Shown: positions 17,211-26,133 of the stretch, in pieces
How the letters are laid out: each line of letters opens with the position of its first letter
How positions within the stretch are numbered: position 1 is the stretch's first letter
Virus record (IMG/VR): IMGVR_UViG_3300028392_001993
Span: 1 to 64,000 of that record
Origin: a virus
Strand: one strand, 5' to 3'
Length of the DNA stretch: 64,000 nt
Notes under the pieces: generated by a model
Databases searched by the model: none
What the model was told of the DNA's origin: nothing
What the model saw: the letters and a program-made list of their open reading frames with translations, nothing else
Translations under genes and position numbers: made by a program

Positions 17211-18775
17211 TGACTGACCCTGTTGTTCAAGATAACTTAACTGCCAAGCAGAATGACTATGCTGTGTTCCTTCCGGCCATCAGCGGGTTTTATGCTACTT
17301 TTGTGGGCAAACAAAGAAATGAACCATACGTGGATCCGGCGAGATTGCCTCAGGGCATTACTGATATGGAGCAACTTAACTGGCTCAATTCCAACAAGGC
17401 TTTATTCCCGTATAAGTGGAGCCTATACTCCGGCGGCCATGCTAACCTCGATCTTGCAAAGCAAGACTGGTCAGAGGATATGGTCCGAAATAGAGAACCG
17501 GGAACGTTCATACTGGGGGACTCAGGCGGTTTTCAGATTGCTAAAGGCTTGTGGGAAGGTGATTGGCGAGCCAACTCAGGTTGTGCTAAAGCTCAAAAGA
17601 AAAGATCACTTATCTTAAACTGGTTAGACAATGTAGCTGACTATGGCATGATCTTGGATATCCCAACTTGGGTCATCCACGACAAGAAAGCAAGTGATGC
17701 ATGTCAGATAACCACACTACAAGAAGCAGTGGATGCCACAAAGTTCAATAATGAATACTTTATGAAACACCGCAAGGGTGTGGAGAATGGTGGTGCCAAG
17801 TTCTTGAATGTGTTGCAAGGTGACAATCATACGTCAGCAGATCAGTGGTATGAGACCATGAAGGAATACTGCGATCCTGTGAAGTATCCAGACACACACT
17901 TTGACGGTTGGTCAATGGGTGGACAAAACATGTGCGACGTACACCTAGTGCTTCGCAGACTGGTAGCACTACGCTATGACAATTTACTTCAAGAGGGCAA
18001 ACACGATTGGATGCATTTCTTGGGAACCTCCAAACTGGAGTGGGCTGTTTTATTAACTGTAATCCAAAGGGCCGTAAGAAAATATGTCAATCCACAATTC
18101 ACAATCTCGTTTGACTGCGCCAGTCCGTTCCTTGCAACAGCAAACGGACAAGTCTATTTTGAAAATGTCTTTGAACACGACAGTAAATGGTCGTATCGCA
18201 TGGCTCCTTCAGCCGACGACAAAAAGTACTCCACAGACACACGCAAGTGGGGAACAGGAGTAGTAGCAGACGGCATCTATCCACGTTGGGAAGATAGTCC
18301 AATAAGCAATCTGCTTAAGATGAAAGATATTTGCATCTACAAGCCCGGCGACCTAAATAAGATTGGCAAAGAAGGCAAGACAAGTTGGGACAGTTTCTCA
18401 TATGCTTTGCTTATGGGGCATAATGTCTGGATGCATCTGACCGCAGTACAAGAAGCCAACCGGCGTTTTGATGCAGGGGAGCATCCTGCTATGATGCGGC
18501 GCAGTACTGGAGACTATGCCAAGTTCGAAGACATTGTGGAAGCAATCTTTGCGGCACCAGATCGCGAAACCAGCGAAGCCATTATTGAAATGTACGACAC
18601 ATATTGGATGGAGATTGTGGGCACACGAGGATTCAAAGGCAAGAAAACCAAAAATGCTCGCACACAATTCAATGCGTTGTTTGAATTCGAAGAAACTGAC
18701 TCTGTACAACCAACCGATGATAGTGTACAATTAGACATATCAGCATTAGATCAATTAGAAAATGAACAGACCTGA
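17210..18775 (+). CDS. dpdA: TGT/DpdA-like guanine transglycosylase (521 aa)
   Basis: The tRNA-guanine transglycosylase signature G-D104-S-G-G-F-Q is present, with a second conserved acidic segment (S-F-D302-C-A-S-P-F) at the place of the TGT nucleophile. It lacks the Cys/His zinc site of bacterial Tgt and has a long C-terminal extension, as in phage DpdA proteins that exchange guanine in DNA for a 7-deazaguanine. Supporting context: folE, queD and queE are all in the window. Start overlaps the clamp stop. A tRNA substrate cannot be excluded. Modification of phage DNA to resist restriction is the inferred role. Confidence 0.8.
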   Translation: MTDPVVQDNLTAKQNDYAVFLPAISGFYATFVGKQRNEPYVDPARLPQGITDMEQLNWLNSNKALFPYKWSLYSGGHANLDLAKQDWSEDMVRNREPGTFILGDSGGFQIAKGLWEGDWRANSGCAKAQKKRSLILNWLDNVADYGMILDIPTWVIHDKKASDACQITTLQEAVDATKFNNEYFMKHRKGVENGGAKFLNVLQGDNHTSADQWYETMKEYCDPVKYPDTHFDGWSMGGQNMCDVHLVLRRLVALRYDNLLQEGKHDWMHFLGTSKLEWAVLLTVIQRAVRKYVNPQFTISFDCASPFLATANGQVYFENVFEHDSKWSYRMAPSADDKKYSTDTRKWGTGVVADGIYPRWEDSPISNLLKMKDICIYKPGDLNKIGKEGKTSWDSFSYALLMGHNVWMHLTAVQEANRRFDAGEHPAMMRRSTGDYAKFEDIVEAIFAAPDRETSEAIIEMYDTYWMEIVGTRGFKGKKTKNARTQFNALFEFEETDSVQPTDDSVQLDISALDQLENEQT

Positions 18776-19289
18776 ACACGAAAATGTCAACTTCTTTATA
18801 GGCACAGAAGTAGAACGCACTCCTGCATTTGGCCAACGTACTTTGTTTGTTGTGGGCTGGCAACCCGTGCTTGAGATTGTTCGACTACTGGCCGAACACA
18901 ACTCGTATATAGACAAGTCCAAGCATATTGAACACATCTTCTTTGGTGCTAATCACAGTTTCCATCCTGCCAACAGACTGGAGTGGCAACGCTGGGAAAG
19001 TATGATTGAACCGTTCCTGGGCGATGGATATCTATGTAGTTTAGACATTCCAATCACCCACGTGGACGAGTTTCACGATGGCCCCCTCTGCGACTACAGA
19101 AATTTTATTCCACAAATTCGAGTAAGTCTGCCCTATACAAAGTTGTGGAATTATAATACAATGTTAAAAATAGATGATAAGGACTTTGATGCTACCAATC
19201 CTGGTGTTTGGTGTCATAGTTTGCAGAGTCTAATGAGTCGTGAAACATTTACTAGTTGGGATGATTACAAGGGAGATTCAAAACTATGA
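18762..19289 (+). CDS. Hypothetical protein coupled to the transglycosylase (175 aa)
   Basis: Overlaps the transglycosylase by 14 nt. Features: F-F-I-G-T-E-V-E-R near the N-terminus, W-Q-P-x-x-E-I-V-R-L-L helix, H-I-F-F-G-A-N-H-S-F-H, a D-I-P-I-T-H-V-D-E-F-H strand and a Cys-containing tail. Several conserved-looking His and Asp residues could bind a metal or nucleotide. I do not recognise the family. Position suggests a role in the same DNA-modification step. Confidence 0.6.
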   Translation: MNRPEHENVNFFIGTEVERTPAFGQRTLFVVGWQPVLEIVRLLAEHNSYIDKSKHIEHIFFGANHSFHPANRLEWQRWESMIEPFLGDGYLCSLDIPITHVDEFHDGPLCDYRNFIPQIRVSLPYTKLWNYNTMLKIDDKDFDATNPGVWCHSLQSLMSRETFTSWDDYKGDSKL

Positions 19290-19738
19290 ATCAAAGAGAT
19301 CAAGCATTAACAGAACAACGTGAGCGAATCATGAGCCAAGCAAAACGTAAAATCTGGATCACATTCCGCAAAGAAGGTATACATTGCTACCCAGCGGCTG
19401 CCACTGATCCTAGTCTGGCCACAGGCGATGAATATGATGTTAGTTTCCTTGGCACACCACATCGTCACATATTCCACTTTAGAGTGTGGATTGATGTGCT
19501 ACACAACGATCGTGACATTGAGTTTATCCAGTTCAAACGCTGGTTAGAAAACTTGTACAAAGACGGCATCTTGCAACTGGACTATAAAAGTTGTGAAATG
19601 ATGGCTGACGATTTGTACGCTGAAATTTCTGCACGGTATCCAGATCGTGCAGTATGGATTGAGGTTGCCGAAGATGGTGAGAACGGCGCCTTAATTAAAT
19701 ATGAACTTTCTCGCCCTAGCAATTCAATTAAAATTTAA
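19286..19738 (+). CDS. Hypothetical protein, possible T-fold (150 aa)
   Basis: ATGA overlap with the upstream gene. After a helical N-terminus it has P-H-R-H-I-F-H-F-R-V-W-I-D-V, then D-R-D-I-E-F-I-Q-F-K-R-W-L, a Y-K-S-C-E-M-M-A-D-D-L helix and a final I-E-V-A-E-D-G-E-N strand. This strand-helix-strand order resembles the tunnelling (T-fold) enzymes such as QueD, QueF and PTPS, but the QueF Cys/Glu pattern is not clear. Assignment to pterin/deazaguanine chemistry is inference from fold pattern and context. Confidence 0.55.
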   Translation: MNQRDQALTEQRERIMSQAKRKIWITFRKEGIHCYPAAATDPSLATGDEYDVSFLGTPHRHIFHFRVWIDVLHNDRDIEFIQFKRWLENLYKDGILQLDYKSCEMMADDLYAEISARYPDRAVWIEVAEDGENGALIKYELSRPSNSIKI

Positions 19739-19747
19739 GGAAATTAA

Positions 19748-19972
19748 ATGGCCAAGCCATCACTCAAATCCAACCCACGTGTCGCTGAGATCTTTAATGA
19801 TCTAGAAGTGTTCTTGGAGTTCTGTCAGGACTTTGGATATCGTTTCAACGAATCGGACCTGTATAACTTTAAGAGTTATGCCTGGCAACAGTTCAACAAG
19901 TGGCATCAAGGCAAGAATGCCAAGAACATGTGGAACGAGGATGCTCGTAGATTTGCAGGATTCCGTGCATGA
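19748..19972 (+). CDS. Small conserved-type phage protein (74 aa)
   Basis: Preceded by AAGGAAA. The product MAKPSLKSNPRVAEIFNDLE, then F-C-Q-D-F-G-Y-R-F-N-E-x-D-L-Y and Q-Q-F-N-K-W, is mostly helical with many aromatic residues. It is of the kind often found next to structural or replication genes in T4-like phages, but I cannot name a function. Overlaps the next start (ATGA). Confidence 0.55.
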   Translation: MAKPSLKSNPRVAEIFNDLEVFLEFCQDFGYRFNESDLYNFKSYAWQQFNKWHQGKNAKNMWNEDARRFAGFRA

Positions 19973-21171
19973 GGAAACTGTTTTACATGGGCTTAGAAAG
20001 TTACGAAGCCCGATACACACTACAATTAACCAACTGGAACCAACGTGTGTTTGACCGTAGAGGTCTTGACGTTGTGTACGTTCCAGGTACTACTATCGAT
20101 AACACACAGGCCATATCAGTTGGTCAGGTGTTAGATGCACACGGTCGCAGTTACTTTGGTATGAGCCAGATGATGAACTTGGTTCAACTCATGAAGAACG
20201 GTGATGTATCTGGTGAGGACGTGATATACTTTGAAGATATGTTCCAACCGGGCATTGAGTCATTGCCTTATATCATGGATCAAATTCCCCAAGAACAACG
20301 TCCGCAAGTATGGGTGCGTTGTTTAGCACAGGCCATCGACCCCGATGACTTTGTACATGTCTGGGGCATGGCAGGATGGATGAGCACATATGAAAAGATG
20401 GTCAATCACTTTGTTACTGGAGTTCTTGCTACCAACGAGGAGATGGTGGCTCATATGCGGATTGCTGGTTGGACTGCTCCGATCTACAACATTTCCGGTC
20501 TTGCATTTGGAAAAGCAGAAGTTCTTGAGCGTGCTGGCGGTAAAGAAAATATTAAACCGTTCGCAGAGCGTCCACGACGAGTTGGGTTTGCGGCTCGTTT
20601 CGATCAAGAGAAACAACCTGGCTTCTTTATGGACCTTATTGAGATGTATGGTGAACTCACCAGCGAGCCTTGTGAGTTTGCAATATACAGTGGCGGACCT
20701 CTGCGAAGCAACAACCCAGAGTATGTTGAACGTGCCCGCCGTATGGAGGCACAGGGGAAACTCAAAATATACGACAACATAACAAAGAATGAATACTATG
20801 CTCATCTTAACAACACTCGTGTGCTTTTTAATTGCGCTCTTCAGGACTGGGTATCTAACACCGTCAGTGAGGCTGATACTCTTGGCTGTAACGTGCTCTA
20901 CCCTGCTTATCGCAGTTTCCCCGAGACTTTCGCAAATGATCCCAACCGTTTATACGTTCCCTGGTCTATAGATGATGCTTATCACAAGATGCAAATGCTC
21001 TTGCGTGAACCACATCATAATATGGGGTTGATCTCAGACTGGAATAACGGAACTGTTGATCGCGTCATTGATATCTTACAAGGCAACGGCGAGCAGTGGA
21101 ACCGAGCAGGTAATCGGTATCGTGACCACGTGGCTCACGAAAAATATCAAGTGGTAAAGATTGAATCATGA
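19969..21171 (+). CDS. Glycosyltransferase, GT4/GT-B-like (400 aa)
   Basis: The C-terminal half has the layout of a GT-B glycosyltransferase: R-R-V-G-F-A-A-R-F-D-Q-E-K-Q-P (donor-domain strand and loop), F-A-I-Y-S-G-G-P, then N-E-Y-Y-A-H-L-N-N-T-R-V-L-F-N-C and a V-S-E-A-D-T-L-G-C segment corresponding to the E-x7-E sugar-nucleotide site, with an acidic residue present. Such enzymes transfer a sugar from NDP-sugar to an acceptor. It overlaps galE downstream by ATGA, giving a sugar module. Acceptor (DNA base, tail or lipid) unknown. Confidence 0.75.
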   Translation: MRKLFYMGLESYEARYTLQLTNWNQRVFDRRGLDVVYVPGTTIDNTQAISVGQVLDAHGRSYFGMSQMMNLVQLMKNGDVSGEDVIYFEDMFQPGIESLPYIMDQIPQEQRPQVWVRCLAQAIDPDDFVHVWGMAGWMSTYEKMVNHFVTGVLATNEEMVAHMRIAGWTAPIYNISGLAFGKAEVLERAGGKENIKPFAERPRRVGFAARFDQEKQPGFFMDLIEMYGELTSEPCEFAIYSGGPLRSNNPEYVERARRMEAQGKLKIYDNITKNEYYAHLNNTRVLFNCALQDWVSNTVSEADTLGCNVLYPAYRSFPETFANDPNRLYVPWSIDDAYHKMQMLLREPHHNMGLISDWNNGTVDRVIDILQGNGEQWNRAGNRYRDHVAHEKYQVVKIES

Positions 21172-22115
21172 TTGCAGTAACAGGAGCCTCGGGCTATATT
21201 GGTGGACAGATTGCGCTAAAGTTAGCTGATGCTGGTCAAAAAGTATTAGGTATTGATCTCCGACTATGCCATAGTGGATTATATAGTTCATTTACAGATT
21301 TTGTTCAAGGAGACTTTGCTGACGAAGCATCATTAACTAGACTACTTGAGGCACAACCCACTGCTATCATTCATTGTGCTGGCACAAGTCTAGTAGGGCC
21401 CAGTGTAAAGAATCCTGCTGAGTACTACAAAAACAACGTGGCCAAGACCATGGCACTGCTGGATATTGTGAGATCGGCTTTGCCCAAGACTAGATTTATA
21501 TTCAGTTCTAGTGCGGCTGTGTACGGCGAACCTATCATGAATCCCTGTCACGAAGTCGATCCTTGCGAACCAATCTCTCCATATGGAGAGAGCAAACGTA
21601 TGATAGAACAAATACTAGAAAGTTACCACCGTGCATACGGGTTAGACTATGTGGCGTTCCGCTACTTCAATGCCTGTGGTGCTGATCCCCAAGGTAGACA
21701 TGGACAGGATCCAGGCGCAACGCACGTGATTGCTCGTTTACTAGAAGCCACAAGAGATGGCGGACAGTTCAATATTTACGGCAATGATTATCCTACCGAT
21801 GACGGCACTTGCATACGTGACTATGTACACGTAGATGATATTGCTCACGCACATATTTTGGCTCTAAATCCTATAATTGAATCTGGGGTGTACAATCTTG
21901 CCGAAGGTACAGGCACCAGTGTTCAACAAATTATCGATCGTGCCCAGGATGTGTTAGGTAAAATGCCCAATGTTGGCGTTGAATCTCGTCGTACTGGAGA
22001 TCCTGCCATGCTCACCGCCAATCCAGAAAAGTTTGATCGCGTAATTGGAATGCCGTGGCGTAATTATAATTTGTCCGATGTAATCAACCATACCTGGGCC
22101 TGGTATGTTCGATAA
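21168..22115 (+). CDS. galE: UDP-glucose 4-epimerase-like NAD-dependent epimerase (315 aa)
   Basis: Short-chain dehydrogenase-type Rossmann start M-I-A-V-T-G-A-S-G-Y-I-G (NAD-binding G-x-x-G-x-x-G), the S-S-S-A-A-V-Y-G strand, catalytic Y-G-E-S-K (Y-x3-K), and the GalE-typical R-Y-F-N-A-C-G-A with T-C-I-R-D-Y-V-H-V-D-D. Slightly shorter than E. coli GalE (338). It interconverts UDP-hexose C4 epimers, supplying the neighbouring glycosyltransferases. Overlaps both neighbours. Confidence 0.9.
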   Translation: MIAVTGASGYIGGQIALKLADAGQKVLGIDLRLCHSGLYSSFTDFVQGDFADEASLTRLLEAQPTAIIHCAGTSLVGPSVKNPAEYYKNNVAKTMALLDIVRSALPKTRFIFSSSAAVYGEPIMNPCHEVDPCEPISPYGESKRMIEQILESYHRAYGLDYVAFRYFNACGADPQGRHGQDPGATHVIARLLEATRDGGQFNIYGNDYPTDDGTCIRDYVHVDDIAHAHILALNPIIESGVYNLAEGTGTSVQQIIDRAQDVLGKMPNVGVESRRTGDPAMLTANPEKFDRVIGMPWRNYNLSDVINHTWAWYVR

Positions 22116-22701
22116 GATTCTAAAGTTCGAACAAGAACTAGCAGAATTCACTGGCGCACCATATGCTATTATGACCGATTGCTGTACTCATGCAATTGAG
22201 TTATGCTTGCGATATGATCAAGTTCAAGAATGTGCGTTCACTCCTTATACCTATTTAAGTATTCCTATGCTTATGCATAAGTTAGGTATCAAATACAATT
22301 ATTTAGATCATGCCTGGCAGCGATGGGTAGGCGAATATCCGTTTGTAGATACACGAATTTGGGATAGTGCCCGTAGATTAGAACGCAATATGTATCGCTC
22401 AAATACCATGCAATGTTTGAGTTTTGGACATGATAAACCTTTACATATAGGCCGTGGTGGTGCTATAATACTTGATGACAAGACAGCATATGATGCAATA
22501 ATTCGTATGAGGTATGACGGTCGCGATCTAAATATCACACCCTGGATAGCACAACGTGAGTTTAGAGTTGGATATCATTACAAGCCCACACCAGAAGAAG
22601 CCATACAAGGGCTGGCATTACTAGAAGGCCTTAAAGAATTTTGTTCCGAACCAAGACACGTTGACTATCAAGATTTAAGAACTATCACAATCAAGGAATA
22701 A
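22105..22701 (+). CDS. Short DegT/DnrJ-type aminotransferase-like protein (198 aa)
   Basis: Matches the large-domain core of DegT/DnrJ/EryC1 sugar aminotransferases: F-E-Q-E-L-A-E-F-T-G-A-P-Y-A start, T-P-Y-T-Y-L-S-I-P, a D-S-A-R segment, and S-F-G-H-D-K-P-L-H-I-G-R-G-G-A containing the PLP lysine position. At 198 residues it is about half the usual ~370, with the C-terminal domain missing, so it may be a minimal or degenerate form, or act as a subunit. It overlaps galE by 11 nt, consistent with an amino-sugar pathway. Confidence 0.7.
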   Translation: MFDKILKFEQELAEFTGAPYAIMTDCCTHAIELCLRYDQVQECAFTPYTYLSIPMLMHKLGIKYNYLDHAWQRWVGEYPFVDTRIWDSARRLERNMYRSNTMQCLSFGHDKPLHIGRGGAIILDDKTAYDAIIRMRYDGRDLNITPWIAQREFRVGYHYKPTPEEAIQGLALLEGLKEFCSEPRHVDYQDLRTITIKE

Positions 22702-22702
22702 G

Positions 22703-23404
22703 ATGACAGACAACAGTTTAAACCTATCGCAAGTAATTCGCAAGCGTCTAATAGATGCAGACAAGCGGTTCTGGGCAGGTGACAACATCAGTGAGTATAT
22801 CACCGACAAAGAAAAAGACTTACTAGTTGATGAACTTACTGGAAAATTCGAAGGTGTACTAGAAAGTTTAATCATTGATACCAAAACTGATCCAAACTCT
22901 AAAGGCACTGCTCGACGTTTAGCAAAGATGTATGTATATGAAATTATGGCTGGCAGGTACGAGGAGAGTCCTAATGCTACGGCTTTCCCGAACGATACGG
23001 ACGGAGCATACGACGGTATGCTTGTGGTGCGTTCAGAGCTTAAGAGCATGTGTAGCCATCATCACCAGCCTGTTACAGGTGTGGCTTATATTGGAATCAT
23101 TGCTGGTCCCAAACTCATTGGTCTTTCCAAGTACACCCGTATCGCACAGTGGTGTGCTAGAAGAGGAACACTCCAAGAAGAACTTTGCATGGACATTGCA
23201 CGTGAAATCGAGTTTGCGACTGGATCAAAAGACGTGGCAGTTTATATTCAAGCAACACATGGATGTTGTGAGAATCGCGGTATTATGGCACACAGTAGTC
23301 TCACGCAAACCACAGTTTTGCGTGGAAACTTCAAATCAGACCAAAGTGTAAAGAAGGAATTCTTTGACAATATCAAACTACAACAGGACTTTGCACCAAG
23401 ATGA
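22703..23404 (+). CDS. folE: GTP cyclohydrolase I
   Basis: Hallmarks of type I GTP cyclohydrolase: M-C-S-H-H-H-Q-P with the zinc Cys and catalytic His, G-L-S-K-Y-T-R-I, L-C-M-D-I-A-R-E-I and H-G-C-C-E-N-R-G with the second zinc Cys. 233 residues, near the usual length. It converts GTP to dihydroneopterin triphosphate, the first step toward folate and, with QueD/QueE/QueC, toward 7-deazaguanines. Located between sugar-type genes, so it is part of the phage modification operon. Confidence 0.95.
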   Translation: MTDNSLNLSQVIRKRLIDADKRFWAGDNISEYITDKEKDLLVDELTGKFEGVLESLIIDTKTDPNSKGTARRLAKMYVYEIMAGRYEESPNATAFPNDTDGAYDGMLVVRSELKSMCSHHHQPVTGVAYIGIIAGPKLIGLSKYTRIAQWCARRGTLQEELCMDIAREIEFATGSKDVAVYIQATHGCCENRGIMAHSSLTQTTVLRGNFKSDQSVKKEFFDNIKLQQDFAPR

Positions 23405-23802
23405 TTAGTTACGCAACCCTAACAGCCGCACAGGACGGTAAAGTAGCACCCTGGACCAATAATGTACCTGAACTCAGCAACACTCACATAGCCGTATTTC
23501 GTGATGCATATCCTGTTACAGAAGGTCACTTGTTGTTTGTGCCAAGAGCCAACACCGATGAGTCTATTGTGGTAGCTCTAGGTCTAGCATTGTTAACCGG
23601 GCGGCAAATGGTGCAAAACAATCAGTGCGATGCATTCAATGTTGGGCTAAATATGGGTACTGCCGCAGGGCAGACAGTAATGTACCCACACGTACACTTG
23701 ATACCAAGAATGCACGGTGATACTCCCGATCCCATTGGCGGTGTACGTAATGTGGTTGCCGGTCAAGGCAACTACAAAACCAACACTTATCAACAACCAT
23801 AA
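23401..23802 (+). CDS. HIT-family protein (133 aa)
   Basis: ATGA overlap with folE. The C-terminal motif G-Q-T-V-M-Y-P-H-V-H-L-I-P-R aligns with the HIT signature (F-H-V-H-F-H-I-I-P-R): the catalytic middle His and third His are kept, the first His is replaced by Tyr. N-terminal G-H-L-L-F-V-P-R is also HIT-like. HIT enzymes cleave or transfer nucleotidyl groups (Ap4A, NMP-sugars). The altered triad could reduce hydrolysis or favour transfer; that is inference. Confidence 0.8.
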   Translation: MISYATLTAAQDGKVAPWTNNVPELSNTHIAVFRDAYPVTEGHLLFVPRANTDESIVVALGLALLTGRQMVQNNQCDAFNVGLNMGTAAGQTVMYPHVHLIPRMHGDTPDPIGGVRNVVAGQGNYKTNTYQQP

Positions 23803-23805
23803 ACT

Positions 23806-24711
23806 ATGACCACACCATTACAAGCCAATCTAGTTGGCATTGCCACAGCACCCGCTGACTGTGTTGCCGATCCGTTGAAGGATCAACTGGTAAACACCAT
23901 TGTAAAATCCATTACCACCAATTGGTTAGAGGATGACCATGTGGTGCCTCAATTTCTCAGACGATATCGAAAATGGATCGAAAGCACAAAACTAAATCGT
24001 GTGTCAGGACTAGATAATTTTCCCAGTGTGACTTATTCACAAGGTACAACTGAGAGTTTTGATAAATTTTATTTGCGACATCACCGTCGTCGCTTTCGTT
24101 GTTTCCGTGGTGATTACTTGTATCATGAACTTACCTGGAAACACTTAGATTATGATTGGGCGTACATTGATGATGAACCACTACAAACCAATGATGCTGT
24201 GGTATTCAGTTTGCCCTTTGCTGACACCGGCGACCAAAAACACACTCAAGCAATGTTAGATCGTTGTTTAGAACTAGGAATACCTGTGTTAATAGATTCA
24301 GCATTTTTTGGTATCTGTTCAGACGTTGATTTTGATTATAGTCATCCTGCTATCACGGATGTTACCATGAGCCTTAGCAAGCCGTTCCCAGTATACGGAA
24401 TGCGTATTGGCATTAGATTTAGCAAAGATACCGCAGATGGATTGAATATCTATGGTAATACTCACTACGTCAACAAGTTTGGTGCGGCTGTGGGCATACA
24501 ACTTTTCAATCATCAAAACCCAGACAAAATATTCACTCGCTATAGAGATCAACAGTTGGCCTGGTGCAAACAGTATGACCTAGTGCCCAGTAAATGTGTG
24601 ACCTTTGGACTGGACTACAATCACAAGTATGACAATCACAATCGTGGAAGTGTAGACAGCAACCGTATTTGCTTTGCCAAGTTCTTTAACAAAGGCCATC
24701 TGCCATTATGA
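23806..24711 (+). CDS. PLP-dependent aminotransferase fold protein (301 aa)
   Basis: The central region reads V-L-I-D-S-A-F-F-G followed by V-T-M-S-L-S-K-P-F-P-V-Y-G-M-R-I-G, the arrangement of the PLP-binding Asp and the Schiff-base Lys of fold-type I aminotransferases. The N-terminal substrate part and the short C-terminal part are divergent, giving 301 residues against ~380 in the family. Lies between a HIT protein and a PP-loop enzyme in one overlapping run; likely part of the same small-molecule or nucleobase pathway. Confidence 0.75.
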   Translation: MTTPLQANLVGIATAPADCVADPLKDQLVNTIVKSITTNWLEDDHVVPQFLRRYRKWIESTKLNRVSGLDNFPSVTYSQGTTESFDKFYLRHHRRRFRCFRGDYLYHELTWKHLDYDWAYIDDEPLQTNDAVVFSLPFADTGDQKHTQAMLDRCLELGIPVLIDSAFFGICSDVDFDYSHPAITDVTMSLSKPFPVYGMRIGIRFSKDTADGLNIYGNTHYVNKFGAAVGIQLFNHQNPDKIFTRYRDQQLAWCKQYDLVPSKCVTFGLDYNHKYDNHNRGSVDSNRICFAKFFNKGHLPL

Positions 24712-25544
24712 CTTGGCGGTTTGGCGGCCATAATGATTGGTTTTCAGTTAGTGTTAGTGAGCCAAATTTTCGATTGAGATTTAACAGTCGTGCATCGACC
24801 CTATACCAAAATTTTGACGATGCGGCAGATCATGCCGCTCAGTTGTTGTTCAAGGAATGGGGCGATCGTCCACTTTATCTATCATTAAGCGGCGGGCTCG
24901 ACAGCGAATTCACTGCAAGAATATTACTTAAGAATAAAATTCCATTTATACCAATTATAGTCAAAATTGGAACTCTAAATCAGTCTGAGTCGTGGTACGC
25001 TGAGTATTGGTGCCATGTCAATTCAATTCAACCAATAATTTTAGAGTACACTATTGATGCTTATGTAGATTGCCTTGCTTTACTTTCTCCCAAACTAAAA
25101 CAAATCAAAAACTTTTACATGACTACATCTATGCTGATCTATGAATACGTAGATCAACTTGACGGTTATTGTATATTCTGTGGTGGTGATGTTAACCTTG
25201 ATTCAGCAAGTGGAAAATTTTACTGTCGTAGTTTGGATTTTGCCTCCAATCTAGTCGATGATAGTAGACACCCAACATCTTTTTTTATGTATACTCCGGA
25301 ACTTGTCCTAAGTTATATCAATAAATTTGACATTGCTCAAGATGAGCAGTATAATAAGTTAAGTTTTTACAATGTAACACCTCGACCCAAGATTGATTAC
25401 ATACCAGCATTAAATGCTAACAGTCAATATCGGGAGGTTATGGGCAAACTTTCTCATCTTTTAAAAACGGATCCTTTTGATACTGACACTCAAAAATTTT
25501 GGTATGGTACTAAAGAACAACTCATACAAACTTTACAACCATAA
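24708..25544 (+). CDS. PP-loop ATPase, asparagine-synthase/QueC-like (278 aa)
   Basis: The ATP-pyrophosphatase P-loop L-S-L-S-G-G-L-D-S-E-F-T-A (S-G-G-x-D-S) is at about residues 58-70, after a short N-terminal domain. Enzymes of this fold adenylate a carbonyl before amidation, nitrile formation or thiolation. The zinc Cys set of QueC is not evident (an isolated I-F-C-G-G exists), so it is not a standard QueC although the context lacks one. It ends the co-directional run that includes folE. Substrate unknown. Confidence 0.8.
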   Translation: MTWRFGGHNDWFSVSVSEPNFRLRFNSRASTLYQNFDDAADHAAQLLFKEWGDRPLYLSLSGGLDSEFTARILLKNKIPFIPIIVKIGTLNQSESWYAEYWCHVNSIQPIILEYTIDAYVDCLALLSPKLKQIKNFYMTTSMLIYEYVDQLDGYCIFCGGDVNLDSASGKFYCRSLDFASNLVDDSRHPTSFFMYTPELVLSYINKFDIAQDEQYNKLSFYNVTPRPKIDYIPALNANSQYREVMGKLSHLLKTDPFDTDTQKFWYGTKEQLIQTLQP

Positions 25545-25626
25545 ATATTTCTCACAAGCGGCCTTTGGCGTTCATCCCGCTATACAAACTCTGCCAGCCT
25601 ATGCTCATTAACATAGGAGAAACAGC
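25545..25626 (+). promoter_or_regulatory. Structured 5' leader of queD with RBS hairpin
   Basis: CATAAATA (25543-25550) may be a late promoter. The following leader can form AGCGG...CCGCT and then CCTATG (8-base loop) CATAGG, whose right arm runs into the AGGAG Shine-Dalgarno of queD. A regulatory role is possible; I could not match a known preQ1 riboswitch consensus. Confidence 0.4.
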
Positions 25627-26133
25627 ATGACAACATTAAATCCCGTAGTTTACAAATACACCTCAACCAAAGAGTATCACGACGCATTTCCGTGTGCGTA
25701 TAGACAGTGGAGGGCAGACAGTCATTGTAACTTGATACACGGTTATTCGTTTAGTATGAAGTTTTACTTTGGCACTAATGAACTAGATGTACGTAACTGG
25801 GCAGCCGATTACGGTGGGCTCAAGGAACTTAAAAAAACCTTAGAAGATCAATTTGATCACACACTTATTGTGGCAGCAGATGATCCTGAAATGGAAACAT
25901 TTAAATTGCTACAAGAAAAAAACATGGCCAAGATTGTGGTGTTACCAAGGCTCGGATGCGAAGGACTTAGCGATATGCTGTACAAGTATGTGAATGGTGT
26001 TTACATTCCAGAGATGTGGGGTCCTGGCGAGGCGGCTCGCCTGTGGTGCTATCGTGTGGAAGTACGTGAAACACAAAGCAATATGGCTTATCGTGAAGGC
26101 CATCGTGAATGGAATGAAGATTTATTTGCATGA
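25627..26133 (+). CDS. queD: 6-carboxytetrahydropterin synthase-like protein
   Basis: QueD/PTPS features: an N-terminal F-P-C-A-Y-R with catalytic-Cys position, C-N-L-I-H-G-Y-S-F (zinc H-x-H-like pair with the preceding His), D-V-R-N-W-A-A-D-Y-G-G-L, then Q-F-D-H-T-L. The usual P-T-x-E segment is replaced by R-L-G-C-E-G. 168 residues, longer than bacterial QueD (~120). It converts dihydroneopterin triphosphate to carboxytetrahydropterin for 7-deazaguanine synthesis, working between FolE and QueE. The leader ahead of it is structured. Confidence 0.85.
   Translation: MTTLNPVVYKYTSTKEYHDAFPCAYRQWRADSHCNLIHGYSFSMKFYFGTNELDVRNWAADYGGLKELKKTLEDQFDHTLIVAADDPEMETFKLLQEKNMAKIVVLPRLGCEGLSDMLYKYVNGVYIPEMWGPGEAARLWCYRVEVRETQSNMAYREGHREWNEDLFA

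Noticed and set aside
24708-25544. QueC
   Set aside because: P-loop present, but zinc cysteines and other QueC landmarks are not visible.
25545-25626. Known preQ1 riboswitch call
   Set aside because: The preQ1-I core could not be aligned; kept only as a structured leader.
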